Source: Micromonospora parva
Lineage (GTDB): Bacteria; Actinomycetota; Actinomycetes; Mycobacteriales; Micromonosporaceae
Direction of reading: 5' to 3'
DNA length: 64,000 nt
Assembly (NCBI RefSeq): GCF_000718515.1
Contig: NZ_JNZS01000021.1
Coordinates: 1-64,000, forward strand
Position 1 is the stretch's first letter; each line of letters starts with the position of its first letter. Below are positions 8,929 through 17,417 of the stretch, in pieces. The notes beneath the pieces were generated by a model. It was not told the DNA's origin. It saw nothing but the letters and a program-made list of their open reading frames with translations, and ran no database searches. The position numbers and the translations under genes were made by a program.

Positions 8929-9507
8929 TCAGGCCGCCGCCCGCAGCGCGACCTCCACCCGCCGGCGCAGATCGTCGAGGTCGACCCCGGACTCGGTGAG
9001 CACCAACGCGCCCAGCCCGCCGCCCTCCCGCAGCACCCCGAGCAGGATGTGCTCGGTGCCGATGTGGCGGTGGCGCAGGCGCAGGGCCTCCCGCAGGGAC
9101 AGCTCCAGCGCCTTCTTCGAGCGGGGCGAGAACGGGCCGCCGAGGTAGCGCTTTCGCCCCCAGCGGCGGCGCGGCGCCGGCACCGCCTCCCGTAGTGCGT
9201 CCGGGCCGAACGACTGCTCGATGCGGGCCACGATCGCGGCCAGGTCGATGCCGATCTCCCGCAGGGCCGCCGCGTCCGCGTCGCCCAGACCGGCGCCGCC
9301 GCTCACTGTGTGCCGGCGGATGCGTTCGCGCAGGTCGTCGGCGCGCACCCCGGCGTCGGCGAGCACCCTGCTGGCCAGGCCCGCGTCGTCGGCAAGCAGG
9401 GCGAGCAGCAGGTGCTCGGTGCCGACCGGCCGTTGACCCTCGGCCCGTGCCTCCTCCAGAGCCCGCCGCACCACGTCGCGCGCCCGGTCGGTGAACCGTT
9501 CGAACAT
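8929..9507 (-). CDS. Clp N-terminal (ClpN) domain protein
   Basis: This 192-aa protein consists of two Clp-N repeats without AAA+ modules. The first begins MFERFTDRARDVVRRALEEA with VGTEHLLLALL, and the second contains KKALELSLREAL and HIGTEHILLGVL. Clp-N repeats bind substrates or adaptors for ClpC, so this stand-alone form may compete with or deliver substrates to the ClpCP protease; that is inference. The ATG at 9507 overlaps the HTH gene stop (TGATG) and has GGGAGG 4 nt upstream; a GTG one codon earlier is also possible. The overlap implies coupled expression with the HTH regulator. Confidence 0.85.
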   Translation of the reverse strand: MFERFTDRARDVVRRALEEARAEGQRPVGTEHLLLALLADDAGLASRVLADAGVRADDLRERIRRHTVSGGAGLGDADAAALREIGIDLAAIVARIEQSFGPDALREAVPAPRRRWGRKRYLGGPFSPRSKKALELSLREALRLRHRHIGTEHILLGVLREGGGLGALVLTESGVDLDDLRRRVEVALRAAA

Positions 9508-9743
9508 CACGCCTCCCAGGATGAGTTGACCGCCGGTCGCCCGGCGTGCTTCTTGTGCACTGCCTGTCGGCTGACCTCGAGCGTGTCGGCGATCTCCTGC
9601 CAGGACCAGCCCTGTCGTCGGGCGTTGTCCACCTGGACCACCTCGAGCCGCTCGAGCAGCCGGCGTAGCGCGCGGACGGCACGCAGCCCGACCCGGGGGT
9701 CGGTGCTGCCGGCTGCCGCCGCGAGTTCTGTCGCCTGACTCAT
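9507..9743 (-). CDS. Small HTH transcriptional regulator, probably autoregulated
   Basis: This 78-aa protein ends in a helix-turn-helix: WSWQEIADTLEVSRQAVHKKHAG. I choose the ATG at 9743 (MSQATELAAAAG). A longer frame from 9779 would run through a promoter and two inverted repeats. With this start a TTGACA/TATGTT promoter places the transcription start on or next to the ATG, so the mRNA is predicted leaderless. It is coupled to the Clp-N gene by TGATG. HTH plus Clp-N pairs recur in actinobacteria, consistent with a proteostasis regulator, though its signal is unknown. Confidence 0.78.
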   Translation of the reverse strand: MSQATELAAAAGSTDPRVGLRAVRALRRLLERLEVVQVDNARRQGWSWQEIADTLEVSRQAVHKKHAGRPAVNSSWEA

Positions 9744-9790
9744 GCTGTCAACATACGTTGACAGCACTCGCCGTGTCAACTCTGGTTGAC
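9744..9790 (-). promoter_or_regulatory. Promoter with two matching inverted-repeat operators
   Basis: Read on the minus strand, TTGACA (9774-9779 on +) and TATGTT (9750-9755) are separated by 18 nt, and the ATG follows 6 nt after the -10. Two operators share the design GTCAAC-N4-GTTGAC. The proximal one (9744-9765) has 9-bp arms, GCTGTCAAC and GTTGACAGC, and covers the -10. The distal one (9775-9790) covers the -35. The HTH product is the obvious ligand, which would give direct autorepression. Confidence 0.65.
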
Positions 9791-9827
9791 GAGAGGTGGC
9801 CGAAGCCGATCCGCCAGGGCGATCGTC

Positions 9828-9846
9828 CGACTACCCTCGGTCAGGG
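9828..9846 (+). promoter_or_regulatory. 19-bp motif shared with the phosphoketolase upstream region (copy 1)
   Basis: CGACTACCCTCGGTCAGGG occurs here, 46 nt before the Usp start, and again without change at 14768-14786 upstream of phosphoketolase. It contains a short CCCT-N5-AGGG inverted repeat. Both downstream genes are of the kind found in DevR/DosR regulons, so this is a candidate binding site for the DevR-like regulator at 21187-21825. The pairing is inference. Confidence 0.45.
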
Positions 9847-9891
9847 GACAGCTTGGTCGTGCCGGGCGCGACGCCCGGGAGGTGATATCGG

Positions 9892-10752
9892 ATGGCCGCA
9901 CCCGCCGACGCAGCGGTGCTGGTCGGCCTCGGGTCGGAACTCGACCTTCCGGTCGTCGAACAGGCCGCGCAGGAGGCCTCCGACCACGGCCGGCCACTGC
10001 ACCTGCTGAACACCTTCGACTGGCGCGCGGCGTTCGACGCGGACACCGTCGCCGCACCCCGCGACCAGGCCGAAAAGCTGATCGCCCGCGCCGCCCAGCT
10101 CGCCCACCAGACCGAGCCGGGGCTGACCGTACGCGGGGAGATCGTCGAGAGTGCCATGCTGCCCACCCTCATCCGCCGCTCGGAGGCTGCCTTCCTGCTG
10201 GCCGTCGGCGACAGCGGCATGGCGGGCAGCGGTCAGTGCGTTCCGGCCGAGACGACCGCCGTGCAGTTGGCCGCCCGGGCCGGCTGCCCCCTGTTGGTGG
10301 TCCGGCGTGAGCCGCCACCGCAGGGCCCGGTGCTGGTGGGGGTGGACGGCTCGCCCAGCTCGCACCTCGCCCTGCAGTGGGCCGTGGAGTGCGCGGCCCG
10401 CCGCGACGCCCGACTGCTGGCCCTGCGGGTGGTGGAGTACGACGAGGACACCGACGCTGTCGCCGAGCAGCTCACCGAGGCACTGGCCCGGCACACCGGC
10501 CGCGACAACACCGTGCCGACCGAGTGTCGCGTGGTACGCGGCGACCCCGCCGAGGTGCTGATCGACACCTCCCGCCACGCGCAGGTGGCACTGGTCGCCG
10601 CCCGCGGCGACGAACCGGGCCGGGCCATGCTGGGCGCGGTCGCCCAGTCCCTGCTCTACCACTCCCCCGCCCCGGTGGTCGTCGTCCGCGGCCTGGCGAA
10701 GAAGCCGCTGACCGGGCCCACCACTCGCCTGGCGCGGCGCAAGCAACCCTGA
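9892..10752 (+). CDS. Tandem universal stress protein (UspA family)
   Basis: This 286-aa protein has two Usp domains (about residues 5-137 and 143-275). The second begins PVLVGVDGSPSSHLALQWAVE, which is typical of the family. The ATP-binding glycine motif is degenerate in both halves (AVGDSGMAGSGQ and AARGDEPGRAMLGAV), so nucleotide binding may be weak or lost, unlike the second Usp at 17418. The ATG has GGGAGGTGA upstream at good spacing. Usp proteins support survival under hypoxia or stasis in actinobacteria. An upstream 19-bp motif is shared with the phosphoketolase gene of the same neighbourhood. Confidence 0.85.
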   Translation: MAAPADAAVLVGLGSELDLPVVEQAAQEASDHGRPLHLLNTFDWRAAFDADTVAAPRDQAEKLIARAAQLAHQTEPGLTVRGEIVESAMLPTLIRRSEAAFLLAVGDSGMAGSGQCVPAETTAVQLAARAGCPLLVVRREPPPQGPVLVGVDGSPSSHLALQWAVECAARRDARLLALRVVEYDEDTDAVAEQLTEALARHTGRDNTVPTECRVVRGDPAEVLIDTSRHAQVALVAARGDEPGRAMLGAVAQSLLYHSPAPVVVVRGLAKKPLTGPTTRLARRKQP

Positions 10753-10904
10753 CCCGGGGCGTCGCCGGCCGCGAGGGCTCCGCGCCTCAACGGTGGCTGA
10801 CCTGGGGCGAAGCCTTCGTCGTCCCACGGCTGTGGCGCACCGTCGATGACGACGGGACGGCCGGGGGCTGCCACGCCTCCGCCCTCCGAGTTCCAACTCG
10901 TCAC

Positions 10905-11205
10905 CCAGAGCTTCGCCGCCGTCGGCGAGCATCACCGCCACATCCACCACGACCCGACCCGGTTCATGCACCGGCCGGCGTTGCCGCAACCCGGCCAGCG
11001 CGTCAGCGAAACCGCTGCTCAACCCGGTGACTTCAGCGATGTCGGCCAGCAGGCGGGGCCGGCATGACCGACCAAACCGCGCCCGCCACCAGAGACTGCA
11101 ACCCTCGGACGCGTACCGGTACTCTGCACTCTGAAGTGCCTTCCGTGACAGACGATCAGGACCCTCGACAAGTCCCATCGTTCCAGATCAGAAGGCACTT
11201 TCGCG
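10905..11205 (-). mobile_element. Remnant of an IS1380-like insertion sequence
   Basis: A minus-strand stretch (about 10905-11064) translates to a fragment containing LLADIAEVTGLSSGFADAL, LAGLRQRRPVHEPGRV and VAVMLADGGEAL, which I recognise as the N-terminal region of IS1380-family transposases. The frame then leaves the family sequence, so the element is truncated and inactive. Upstream, AAGTGCCTTC (11134-11143) and GAAGGCACTT (11191-11200) form an inverted repeat resembling the left-end region of such elements, from memory. It lies in the 0.58-kb gap between the Usp gene and the SGNH hydrolase. Confidence 0.6.
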
Positions 11206-11264
11206 TTCCCGGCCCACCCACCGGACAGCCCTTAACGAAGGGCCGAGGCTGGGACGTTCAACCG

Positions 11265-11308
11265 GCTGGGCCCCGGAGCCGTGGTGACGGTTCCGGGGCC
11301 CAGCTTTT
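11265..11308 (+). terminator. Strong hairpin terminator
   Basis: An 18-bp stem (11265-11282 with 11287-11304; one G-U pair) with a GGTG loop is followed by TTTT on the plus strand. It sits just past the 3' end of the minus-strand SGNH gene and can also stop read-through from the left. Confidence 0.75.
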
Positions 11309-11330
11309 GGTTGTGGTCAAGGTGTGACGG

Positions 11331-14300
11331 TCAACTGCCGGCTGGTCGTGTGGGGGTCACGCAGGTGGTTCGGGCTGATTCGAGGGTGCCGTTGATGGAG
11401 GTGACGCAGTATTCGTAGTTCCAGAAGCCTGAGGTTAGGTAGGCGATGCCGTGGGTGGGTTCGGTGAATGTTTGTTCGCTTGGGGTCAGGGGGCTGCCGT
11501 TGGTGAGGTCGCGGGTCCAGACGCGGTAGCCGGCGGCTGTGTCGTTTTTGGTCCAGGTGAGTTGGACGGTGTTGGCGTCGAGGGGGTTGATCTGTAGGCC
11601 GGTGGGTGCGGTGGGGGTTGTGGTGCCGACTCTGATGGGGCGTGCGTTGTTGGGGAGGCCGGAGCCGGTGGTGTTCCAGCTGGCTACGGCGATGATGTAG
11701 CGGTGGTTGGGCTTGAGGCCGTCGATGCGGGCGGAGAAGCCTTTGATGCCGGTGCTGGAGAGGATGGCGTTGGGGGTGTCCTGGTCCCAGTAGATGACTT
11801 CGTAGCGTTCGATGGCGTCGGGGTTGGTGGGTACGCCCCAGGTGATGGTGAAGCCGGTGGCGGTGGGTTGGGTGATGATTCCGGTGGGTCCGGGGGGTGC
11901 CGTCGGGTTGGCTGTCGCCCTTGTGGGGGGGAGTGACCAGTCGGATTTTTGGTCGTCGGTGTCGCCGTTGTCGGTGCGGACCTGGTATTCCCAGGTCAGG
12001 TCTTTGGGGGAGAGGGTTTCGTGGCGGTTGGCTTGTACGCGGGATTCGTTCCAGGTGGTGGTGCCGACCAGTCGGGAGCGGACGGTGTATCCGTGGGCGC
12101 CGAAAACCTTGGGCCAGTTGACGGTGACGCCTTGAGGGCCTTCGCCGGCGGTGATTCCGTCGGGTACGGGCGTGGGTCGTTTCGGGATGGTGGTGGGGAT
12201 GTCGAGGGGTTTGGTGCCGTATCCGAAGTCGTTGTGCAGGGTTTCGGTGAATGCTCGGGCGATTTGGTATTCGCCGGTGGCGTTGGGGTGCAGTCCGTCG
12301 TAGCCGGCGGGGCAGCTGGTGGGTTCGCAGTCGTAGTTTTCGCGCCACTTGACTAGCTTCACTGGTGACTGGTTGGTGTTCCAGGTCGGGATCGCCTGGG
12401 CCAGCCGGGAGTTGTAGTCATTGGTTTTGTCGGGTAGTTGTTCGTTGCCGCCCAGCAGGGTGCGTTGCGGGACGTTGGCTATCGCGAGCTTGATGTTGGG
12501 ATTGGCGTCGCGGGCTCTGTCGACCAACACTTTCATGCTGTCCACGGTGTCCTTGGGGTTGGTGACCGACCAGCCCAGATCGTTGAAGCCCAGGCCGAGC
12601 AGGATCAGGTCAGGCTTCTGCTGCTGCACCTGGTACTGGATCAGGCTCTTGGCAACCGCTGCCTGCTGGCCCCACATCGCGAAGTGTTCGTCGTCGTCGA
12701 AGGTTTCCGCCCGCTTGTCGTACTCGCCGCCGAAACGCGTCGATTCAGTCTCAGGCTCGGGTAATTGCCCTTGCAGAGTTGGCGGTTTACGTCCGGGTGC
12801 CCGGGCCGGCACGGTGCCCTTATAGGGGCCAACGAACTCGGCGTCCACGCCCTGTTCCCTGAACCACTCCGACAGTCGGTAACGCCAGGTCCAGTCGCCC
12901 TCGTCACCCTGACTCATCGAATCACCCACCACCATCACCCTGACGCTGCCCGTCGGATCAGGACCGTCGAGGTGGGTGAAGTAGACGGTGGAGTCACCGT
13001 CGCGTTCGTAGTTGCCGTTGAATCCCCAGTTGATCCAGCCGCCGTCGCCGTTGTTCCTCACCACGCCGACGTCGAGCGCGAAGACGGTCATGCCATTCAC
13101 GTTCGCGAGGTGTTTCAAGTTCGAGAGATAACCAAAGGAGAACTGGTCGACCGACTTGACGACGAGGATGTTCGTGTCAGGGAAGCACTTCTGGTACTCG
13201 GTGGTCAGCGACCGGACGAGCTCCTCGCGGTCGCCGGGCACCGACCCGGTGTAGCCGCATCCCGGGTACGGTCCGTTCGCGGTCGACGTGTGCTGCGGAG
13301 TATCGGAATCGAAGTTGGAATCGGCGAATCCGGCCATGGGGTCGAAGGTGAGGTCGGCCGTCGCCGGATCGGTGAACGCCACCGTCATGCCGTCCGAGCT
13401 GCGGGTGAAGTTTCCGTAGAACGCCCAGTTGTTCCAGCCGCCGTCGCCCATGTTGTGGAACGTGCCTGTCTTGAACACGTGAACGTCGTAGCGGCCTCGA
13501 CTCGCTACCCCGGATGGCCGTCCAACCTCGGTCGAGTCTTTCGCGTCGTAGTCCTGCATGCTGAACGCACTCGCGAACACCTGCGACGTCGGCGGGGACA
13601 ACCATTCGTGGGATTGCTCGTCGTGCATCACCATGACGTTGTAGTCCGGGAAGCAGGTACGCACATCGTTGAGCAGTGCCCGTACGTGTCCGACCTGTGC
13701 GTCGTTGCTCAACCCGTTGTAAAGACTGTAGTACATGTTGCGATCCACCCGGTCGCGGGTCGTCACCTCACACTGCGGACCAGAAGACCATCCCGAGCGC
13801 CGCTCGGGAAGCGGCGGCGTCGTGAAGGTCACGGTCCGTCCATCGTCGCTCTTGGTCCAGTATCCCTCGTAGCCCCAGTTCTTGTAGCCGAGGTCACCGG
13901 CCTGATAGAAGGTGCCGGATTTGAAGACGTACACCCGATACTTCGTGTCACTCAATTCGATCGTGGTGACGAAGTACGCCTCCGTCATGTGTTGCGTGCT
14001 GCCGTTGTGGGGCTGGGCGATCACAACGTTGTAGCCGGGGAAGCAGTACGCCACCCGCCGAACGGCCTCCTTGACCTTGTCCGCCTTCTCGTTCTCCGAG
14101 GTGATTATGTAGGAAATCACCGACGCGAGACCCAGGAACATGTTGCCCATCACGAATTTCGGCTCCGCCCACACGATCGCCGGGGCATTCGCCCTCGGGT
14201 CAGCATCAAGGCAGGCCGACGGCAGCGCTCCGGGCGTCAGCGCCGCTGCGTTTGCCTCGGGCACGGCGGCGGCCTTGGTCACGCCAACGTTGGTGGAGCC

Positions 14301-14396
14301 GGCCACAACCAGCACCAACGCAAGGAAGAACGCCATGAGACGGGTGCCGTGCCGCCTATTTTTGTGCAGCCATGATCGACTATGGGAATGAGACAT
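11331..14396 (-). CDS. Large secreted SGNH/GDSL hydrolase with repeated N-terminal module and FN3 domains
   Basis: This 1021-aa protein has a signal region (about residues 20-48), then three copies of a roughly 110-aa module, each with a CFPxxN start and a KTGTFxxxGDGGWNNWxFxGNF-like core. The third core reads NNGDGGWINWGFNGNYERDG. Next comes an SGNH hydrolase (about residues 485-735) with block I VVGDSMSQG, block III GLGFND and block V DGLHPN, which supply catalytic Ser, Asp and His. About three fibronectin type III domains finish it. It is probably a secreted esterase. The 3' third (11331-12200) is clearly T-richer than flanking genes, a sign of separate origin. The start ATG has GAGAGAAG upstream. 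Confidence 0.8.
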   Translation of the reverse strand: MSHSHSRSWLHKNRRHGTRLMAFFLALVLVVAGSTNVGVTKAAAVPEANAAALTPGALPSACLDADPRANAPAIVWAEPKFVMGNMFLGLASVISYIITSENEKADKVKEAVRRVAYCFPGYNVVIAQPHNGSTQHMTEAYFVTTIELSDTKYRVYVFKSGTFYQAGDLGYKNWGYEGYWTKSDDGRTVTFTTPPLPERRSGWSSGPQCEVTTRDRVDRNMYYSLYNGLSNDAQVGHVRALLNDVRTCFPDYNVMVMHDEQSHEWLSPPTSQVFASAFSMQDYDAKDSTEVGRPSGVASRGRYDVHVFKTGTFHNMGDGGWNNWAFYGNFTRSSDGMTVAFTDPATADLTFDPMAGFADSNFDSDTPQHTSTANGPYPGCGYTGSVPGDREELVRSLTTEYQKCFPDTNILVVKSVDQFSFGYLSNLKHLANVNGMTVFALDVGVVRNNGDGGWINWGFNGNYERDGDSTVYFTHLDGPDPTGSVRVMVVGDSMSQGDEGDWTWRYRLSEWFREQGVDAEFVGPYKGTVPARAPGRKPPTLQGQLPEPETESTRFGGEYDKRAETFDDDEHFAMWGQQAAVAKSLIQYQVQQQKPDLILLGLGFNDLGWSVTNPKDTVDSMKVLVDRARDANPNIKLAIANVPQRTLLGGNEQLPDKTNDYNSRLAQAIPTWNTNQSPVKLVKWRENYDCEPTSCPAGYDGLHPNATGEYQIARAFTETLHNDFGYGTKPLDIPTTIPKRPTPVPDGITAGEGPQGVTVNWPKVFGAHGYTVRSRLVGTTTWNESRVQANRHETLSPKDLTWEYQVRTDNGDTDDQKSDWSLPPTRATANPTAPPGPTGIITQPTATGFTITWGVPTNPDAIERYEVIYWDQDTPNAILSSTGIKGFSARIDGLKPNHRYIIAVASWNTTGSGLPNNARPIRVGTTTPTAPTGLQINPLDANTVQLTWTKNDTAAGYRVWTRDLTNGSPLTPSEQTFTEPTHGIAYLTSGFWNYEYCVTSINGTLESARTTCVTPTRPAGS

Positions 14397-14575
14397 GGAG
14401 GACTTCTCTCTGTCCGATCATGGCACCGAGGATGGAATCAGGAAGTCGACTCCGACAGATCATGGCGCCGGACTTCCAGGCCCACCCGCTGCCTGACCTG
14501 GGACAAGTAGGGGATCCGACGCTCGCCTCGACGTACGCCGTCGATGGTCCGTCGTCAGTTGTCGGTCGTCAGTTC

Positions 14576-14600
14576 TTTACATCGATGATCTTTGTGTAAA
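14576..14600. promoter_or_regulatory. AT-rich inverted repeat between SGNH and phosphoketolase genes
   Basis: TTTACA (14576-14581) and TGTAAA (14595-14600) form a 6-bp inverted repeat with a 13-nt spacer in the most AT-rich part of the 580-nt gap. It could be an operator or part of the SGNH promoter. No gene is supported in 14397-14976; an open frame running into phosphoketolase from 14638 has no family similarity. Confidence 0.3.
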
Positions 14601-14767
14601 ATTCATAGATCTACAAGTCTCGAATCGATCACAGTCATTGGTCTCCCCGGCCCAGCCACCCCACGCAGCGCAAGCCGAGGTGGGCCCACCGACGGGTCCG
14701 GCCAGAGCGGACCACGTCCCCGACGGCCTTCACGCAGCGCCGATCCGACCCCGTCGACGCACCGACG

Positions 14768-14786
14768 CGACTACCCTCGGTCAGGG
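14768..14786 (+). promoter_or_regulatory. 19-bp motif shared with the Usp upstream region (copy 2)
   Basis: CGACTACCCTCGGTCAGGG is identical to 9828-9846 and lies about 190 nt before the phosphoketolase start. It is a candidate DevR-like binding site. Confidence 0.45.
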
Positions 14787-14976
14787 AAGAGGTGGCGGCG
14801 CGGGGAGGTGGGGCCGTTCGCGGACCGCCTCCACCGCGCCAGGCGGGACACACGTCCGCACCAGCGGGGACCAACGGCCCTGCCCCATCCTCTCGGCGGC
14901 GACGAAGCTGGACGTGGCCGGGAAAACCCGGGACACCGGATGCGACGTCCCCGATTTCGCGAGAGGCTTACGCAGC

Positions 14977-17370
14977 ATGGACTCCGCTGTTGACCTGCAC
15001 AGCCCTCTGACCGAAGACGAACTGCGTCGGCTGGACGCCTACTGGCGCGCCGCGAACTACCTCACCGTCGGGCAGATCTACCTGCTGGACAACCCGCTGC
15101 TGCGGGAGCCGTTGACAGTCGACGACATCAAGCCGCGACTGCTCGGCCACTGGGGCACCAGCCCCGGCCTCAACCTGATCTACGCCCACCTCAACCGGGT
15201 GATCGTTGCCCGCGACCTGAACGCCATGCTGGTCACCGGCCCCGGCCACGGCGGCCCGGCCATCGTGGCCAACACCTGGCTGGAGGGCACCTGGTCGGAG
15301 CGCTACCACGACGTGGCGCGCGACGAGGCCGGGATGTCCAAGCTGTTCCGCCAGTTCTCCTTCCCCGGCGGCATCCCCAGCCATGTGGCGGCGGACGTGC
15401 CGGGCTCGATCCACGAGGGCGGTGAGCTGGGGTACGCGCTGAGCCACGCCTACGGCGCCGCGTTCGACCACCCGGACCTCGTGGTGGCCTGCGTCGTTGG
15501 CGACGGTGAGGCGGAGACCGGGCCACTGGCCGGCAGTTGGCTCTCCAACGTGTTCCTCAACCCGGCGCGCGACGGGGCGGTGCTGCCCATCCTGCACCTC
15601 AACGGCTACAAGATCGCCAACCCGACCGTACTGTCCCGGATCCCCGAGGCCGACCTGCTCGACCTGATGCGCGGCTCGGGCTACCAGCCGTACGTGGTGG
15701 CCGGCGACGACCCGGCGCAGGTGCATGGCACGCTCGCCGCGACGATGGACCGGGCACTGGACGAGATCGCCGAGATCCAGCGGCGGGCCCGCTCCGGCGG
15801 CGTCGTCGAACGCCCCCGCTGGCCGATGATCATCCTGCGGACGCCGAAGGGCTGGACCGGTCCCGCCGAGGTCGACGGCATCCAGGTGGAGGGCACCTAC
15901 CGTGCCCACCAGGTGCCGCTGTCGGGCGTACGCGACAACCCGGCGCACCTGGCCGAGCTGGAGCAGTGGCTGCGCAGCTACCGACCGGAGGAGCTGTTCG
16001 ACGCCACCGGCGCGCCGGTGGACGAGCTGCGGACGCTGCCGCCGCGCGGTGACCGGCGGATGAGCGCCAACCCGGTCACCAACGGCGGCGTGGTGCTGCG
16101 GGACCTGACCCTGCCGGACTTCCGCGACTACGGCGTGGAGGTCCCCGAGCCGGGCACGCCGATGGCCGGCGCGACCGGTGTGCTCGGTCCGTGGATCCGC
16201 GACGTGATCAGCGCCAACCCGGAGACGTTCCGACTGTTCGGCCCGGACGAGGTCGCCTCCAATCGGCTGGGTGCCGCCTTCGAGGTGACCGACCGGGCGT
16301 GGGTGGCCGCGACGGTGCCCGGCGACGAGCACCTCTCCCCCGACGGGCGGGTCATGGAGGTGCTCTCCGAGCACCTGTGCCAGGGCTGGCTGGAGGGTTA
16401 CCTGCTGACCGGCCGGCACGGCGTGTTCACCAGCTACGAGGCGTTCATCCACATCGTCGACTCGATGCTCAACCAGCACGCCAAGTGGCTGAAGGTGACC
16501 CGGGCCATCCCCTGGCGTCAGCCGATCGCCTCGCTGAACTACCTGCTGTCCAGCCACGTCTGGCGGCAGGACCACAACGGCTTCTCCCACCAGGATCCGG
16601 GCTTCATCGACCACGTCGTCAACAAGAAGGCCGAGGTGGTACGGGTCTACCTCCCGCCGGACGCGAACACGCTGCTCGCCACGATGGACCACTGCCTGCG
16701 CAGCCGGCACTACATCAACGTGGTGGTGGCCGGTAAGCAGGCCGCGCCGAACTGGCTGACGATGACGGAGGCGATCCAGCACACGCGGCGTGGCCTGGGC
16801 ATCTGGGAGTGGGCCAGCAACGACGGCGGCACCGAACCGGACGTGGTGCTCGCCTGCTGCGGAGACGTGCCCACCCTGGAGACGCTGGCCGCCGTCGAGC
16901 TGCTGCGCCAGCACCTCCCGGAGTTGAAGGTGCGCCTGGTCAACGTGGTCGACCTGATGCGGCTCCAGCCGGACACCGAGCATCCGCACGGTCTGACCGA
17001 CAGAGAGTTCGACACCATCTTCACCGAGGACCGGCCCATCATCTTCGCGTACCACGGCTACCCGTGGCTGATCCACCGCCTCACCTACCGGCGGACCAAC
17101 CACGAGAACCTGCACGTGCGCGGTTACAAGGAGGAGGGCACCACCACCACCCCGTTCGACATGGTGATGCTCAACGACCTGGACCGCTTCCACCTGGTCA
17201 TCGACGTCATCGACCGGGTGCCCGGGCTGGCCGCCAGCGCCGCGCACCTGCGTCAACGGATGGTCGACGCCCGGCAGGCGGCCCGCGACTACACCCGCCG
17301 GTACGGCGAGGACGACCCCGAGGTCGCCGAGTGGCGCTGGATCCGCGAAACCGACCCGACCACCCCCTGA
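14977..17370 (+). CDS. Xylulose-5-phosphate/fructose-6-phosphate phosphoketolase
   Basis: This 797-aa protein is full length for phosphoketolase (usually about 790-825 aa). It shows the thiamine-diphosphate motif [16 protein letters not shown] and family stretches [30 protein letters not shown] and [10 protein letters not shown]. It splits xylulose-5-P or fructose-6-P with phosphate to give acetyl-phosphate and a triose- or tetrose-phosphate, bypassing part of glycolysis. The ATG at 14977 is chosen because GAGAGG lies 10 nt upstream and the family start follows directly. It sits with Usp, nitroreductase and DevRS-like genes, as in actinobacterial dormancy regulons. The last 36 bp are duplicated in tandem after the stop. 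Confidence 0.93.
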   Translation: MDSAVDLHSPLTEDELRRLDAYWRAANYLTVGQIYLLDNPLLREPLTVDDIKPRLLGHWGTSPGLNLIYAHLNRVIVARDLNAMLVTGPGHGGPAIVANTWLEGTWSERYHDVARDEAGMSKLFRQFSFPGGIPSHVAADVPGSIHEGGELGYALSHAYGAAFDHPDLVVACVVGDGEAETGPLAGSWLSNVFLNPARDGAVLPILHLNGYKIANPTVLSRIPEADLLDLMRGSGYQPYVVAGDDPAQVHGTLAATMDRALDEIAEIQRRARSGGVVERPRWPMIILRTPKGWTGPAEVDGIQVEGTYRAHQVPLSGVRDNPAHLAELEQWLRSYRPEELFDATGAPVDELRTLPPRGDRRMSANPVTNGGVVLRDLTLPDFRDYGVEVPEPGTPMAGATGVLGPWIRDVISANPETFRLFGPDEVASNRLGAAFEVTDRAWVAATVPGDEHLSPDGRVMEVLSEHLCQGWLEGYLLTGRHGVFTSYEAFIHIVDSMLNQHAKWLKVTRAIPWRQPIASLNYLLSSHVWRQDHNGFSHQDPGFIDHVVNKKAEVVRVYLPPDANTLLATMDHCLRSRHYINVVVAGKQAAPNWLTMTEAIQHTRRGLGIWEWASNDGGTEPDVVLACCGDVPTLETLAAVELLRQHLPELKVRLVNVVDLMRLQPDTEHPHGLTDREFDTIFTEDRPIIFAYHGYPWLIHRLTYRRTNHENLHVRGYKEEGTTTTPFDMVMLNDLDRFHLVIDVIDRVPGLAASAAHLRQRMVDARQAARDYTRRYGEDDPEVAEWRWIRETDPTTP

Positions 17371-17408
17371 AGCTGGATCCGCGAAACCGACCCGACCACC
17401 CCCTGAAG
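17336..17408 (+). repeat. 36-bp tandem duplication spanning the phosphoketolase stop codon
   Basis: The segment 17336-17372 (GCTGGATCCGCGAAACCGAC onward, through CCCTGAAG) recurs with a 36-bp period at 17372-17408. The first copy encodes the last residues and stop of phosphoketolase; the second is untranslated and ends in the Usp ribosome-binding site. Confidence 0.9.
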
Positions 17409-17417
17409 GAGGACGAC

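Noticed and set aside
14638..14976. N-terminal extension of phosphoketolase (open frame from 14638)
   Set aside because: The family start [20 protein letters not shown] has its own GAGAGG; the extension is low-complexity and holds the 19-bp motif.
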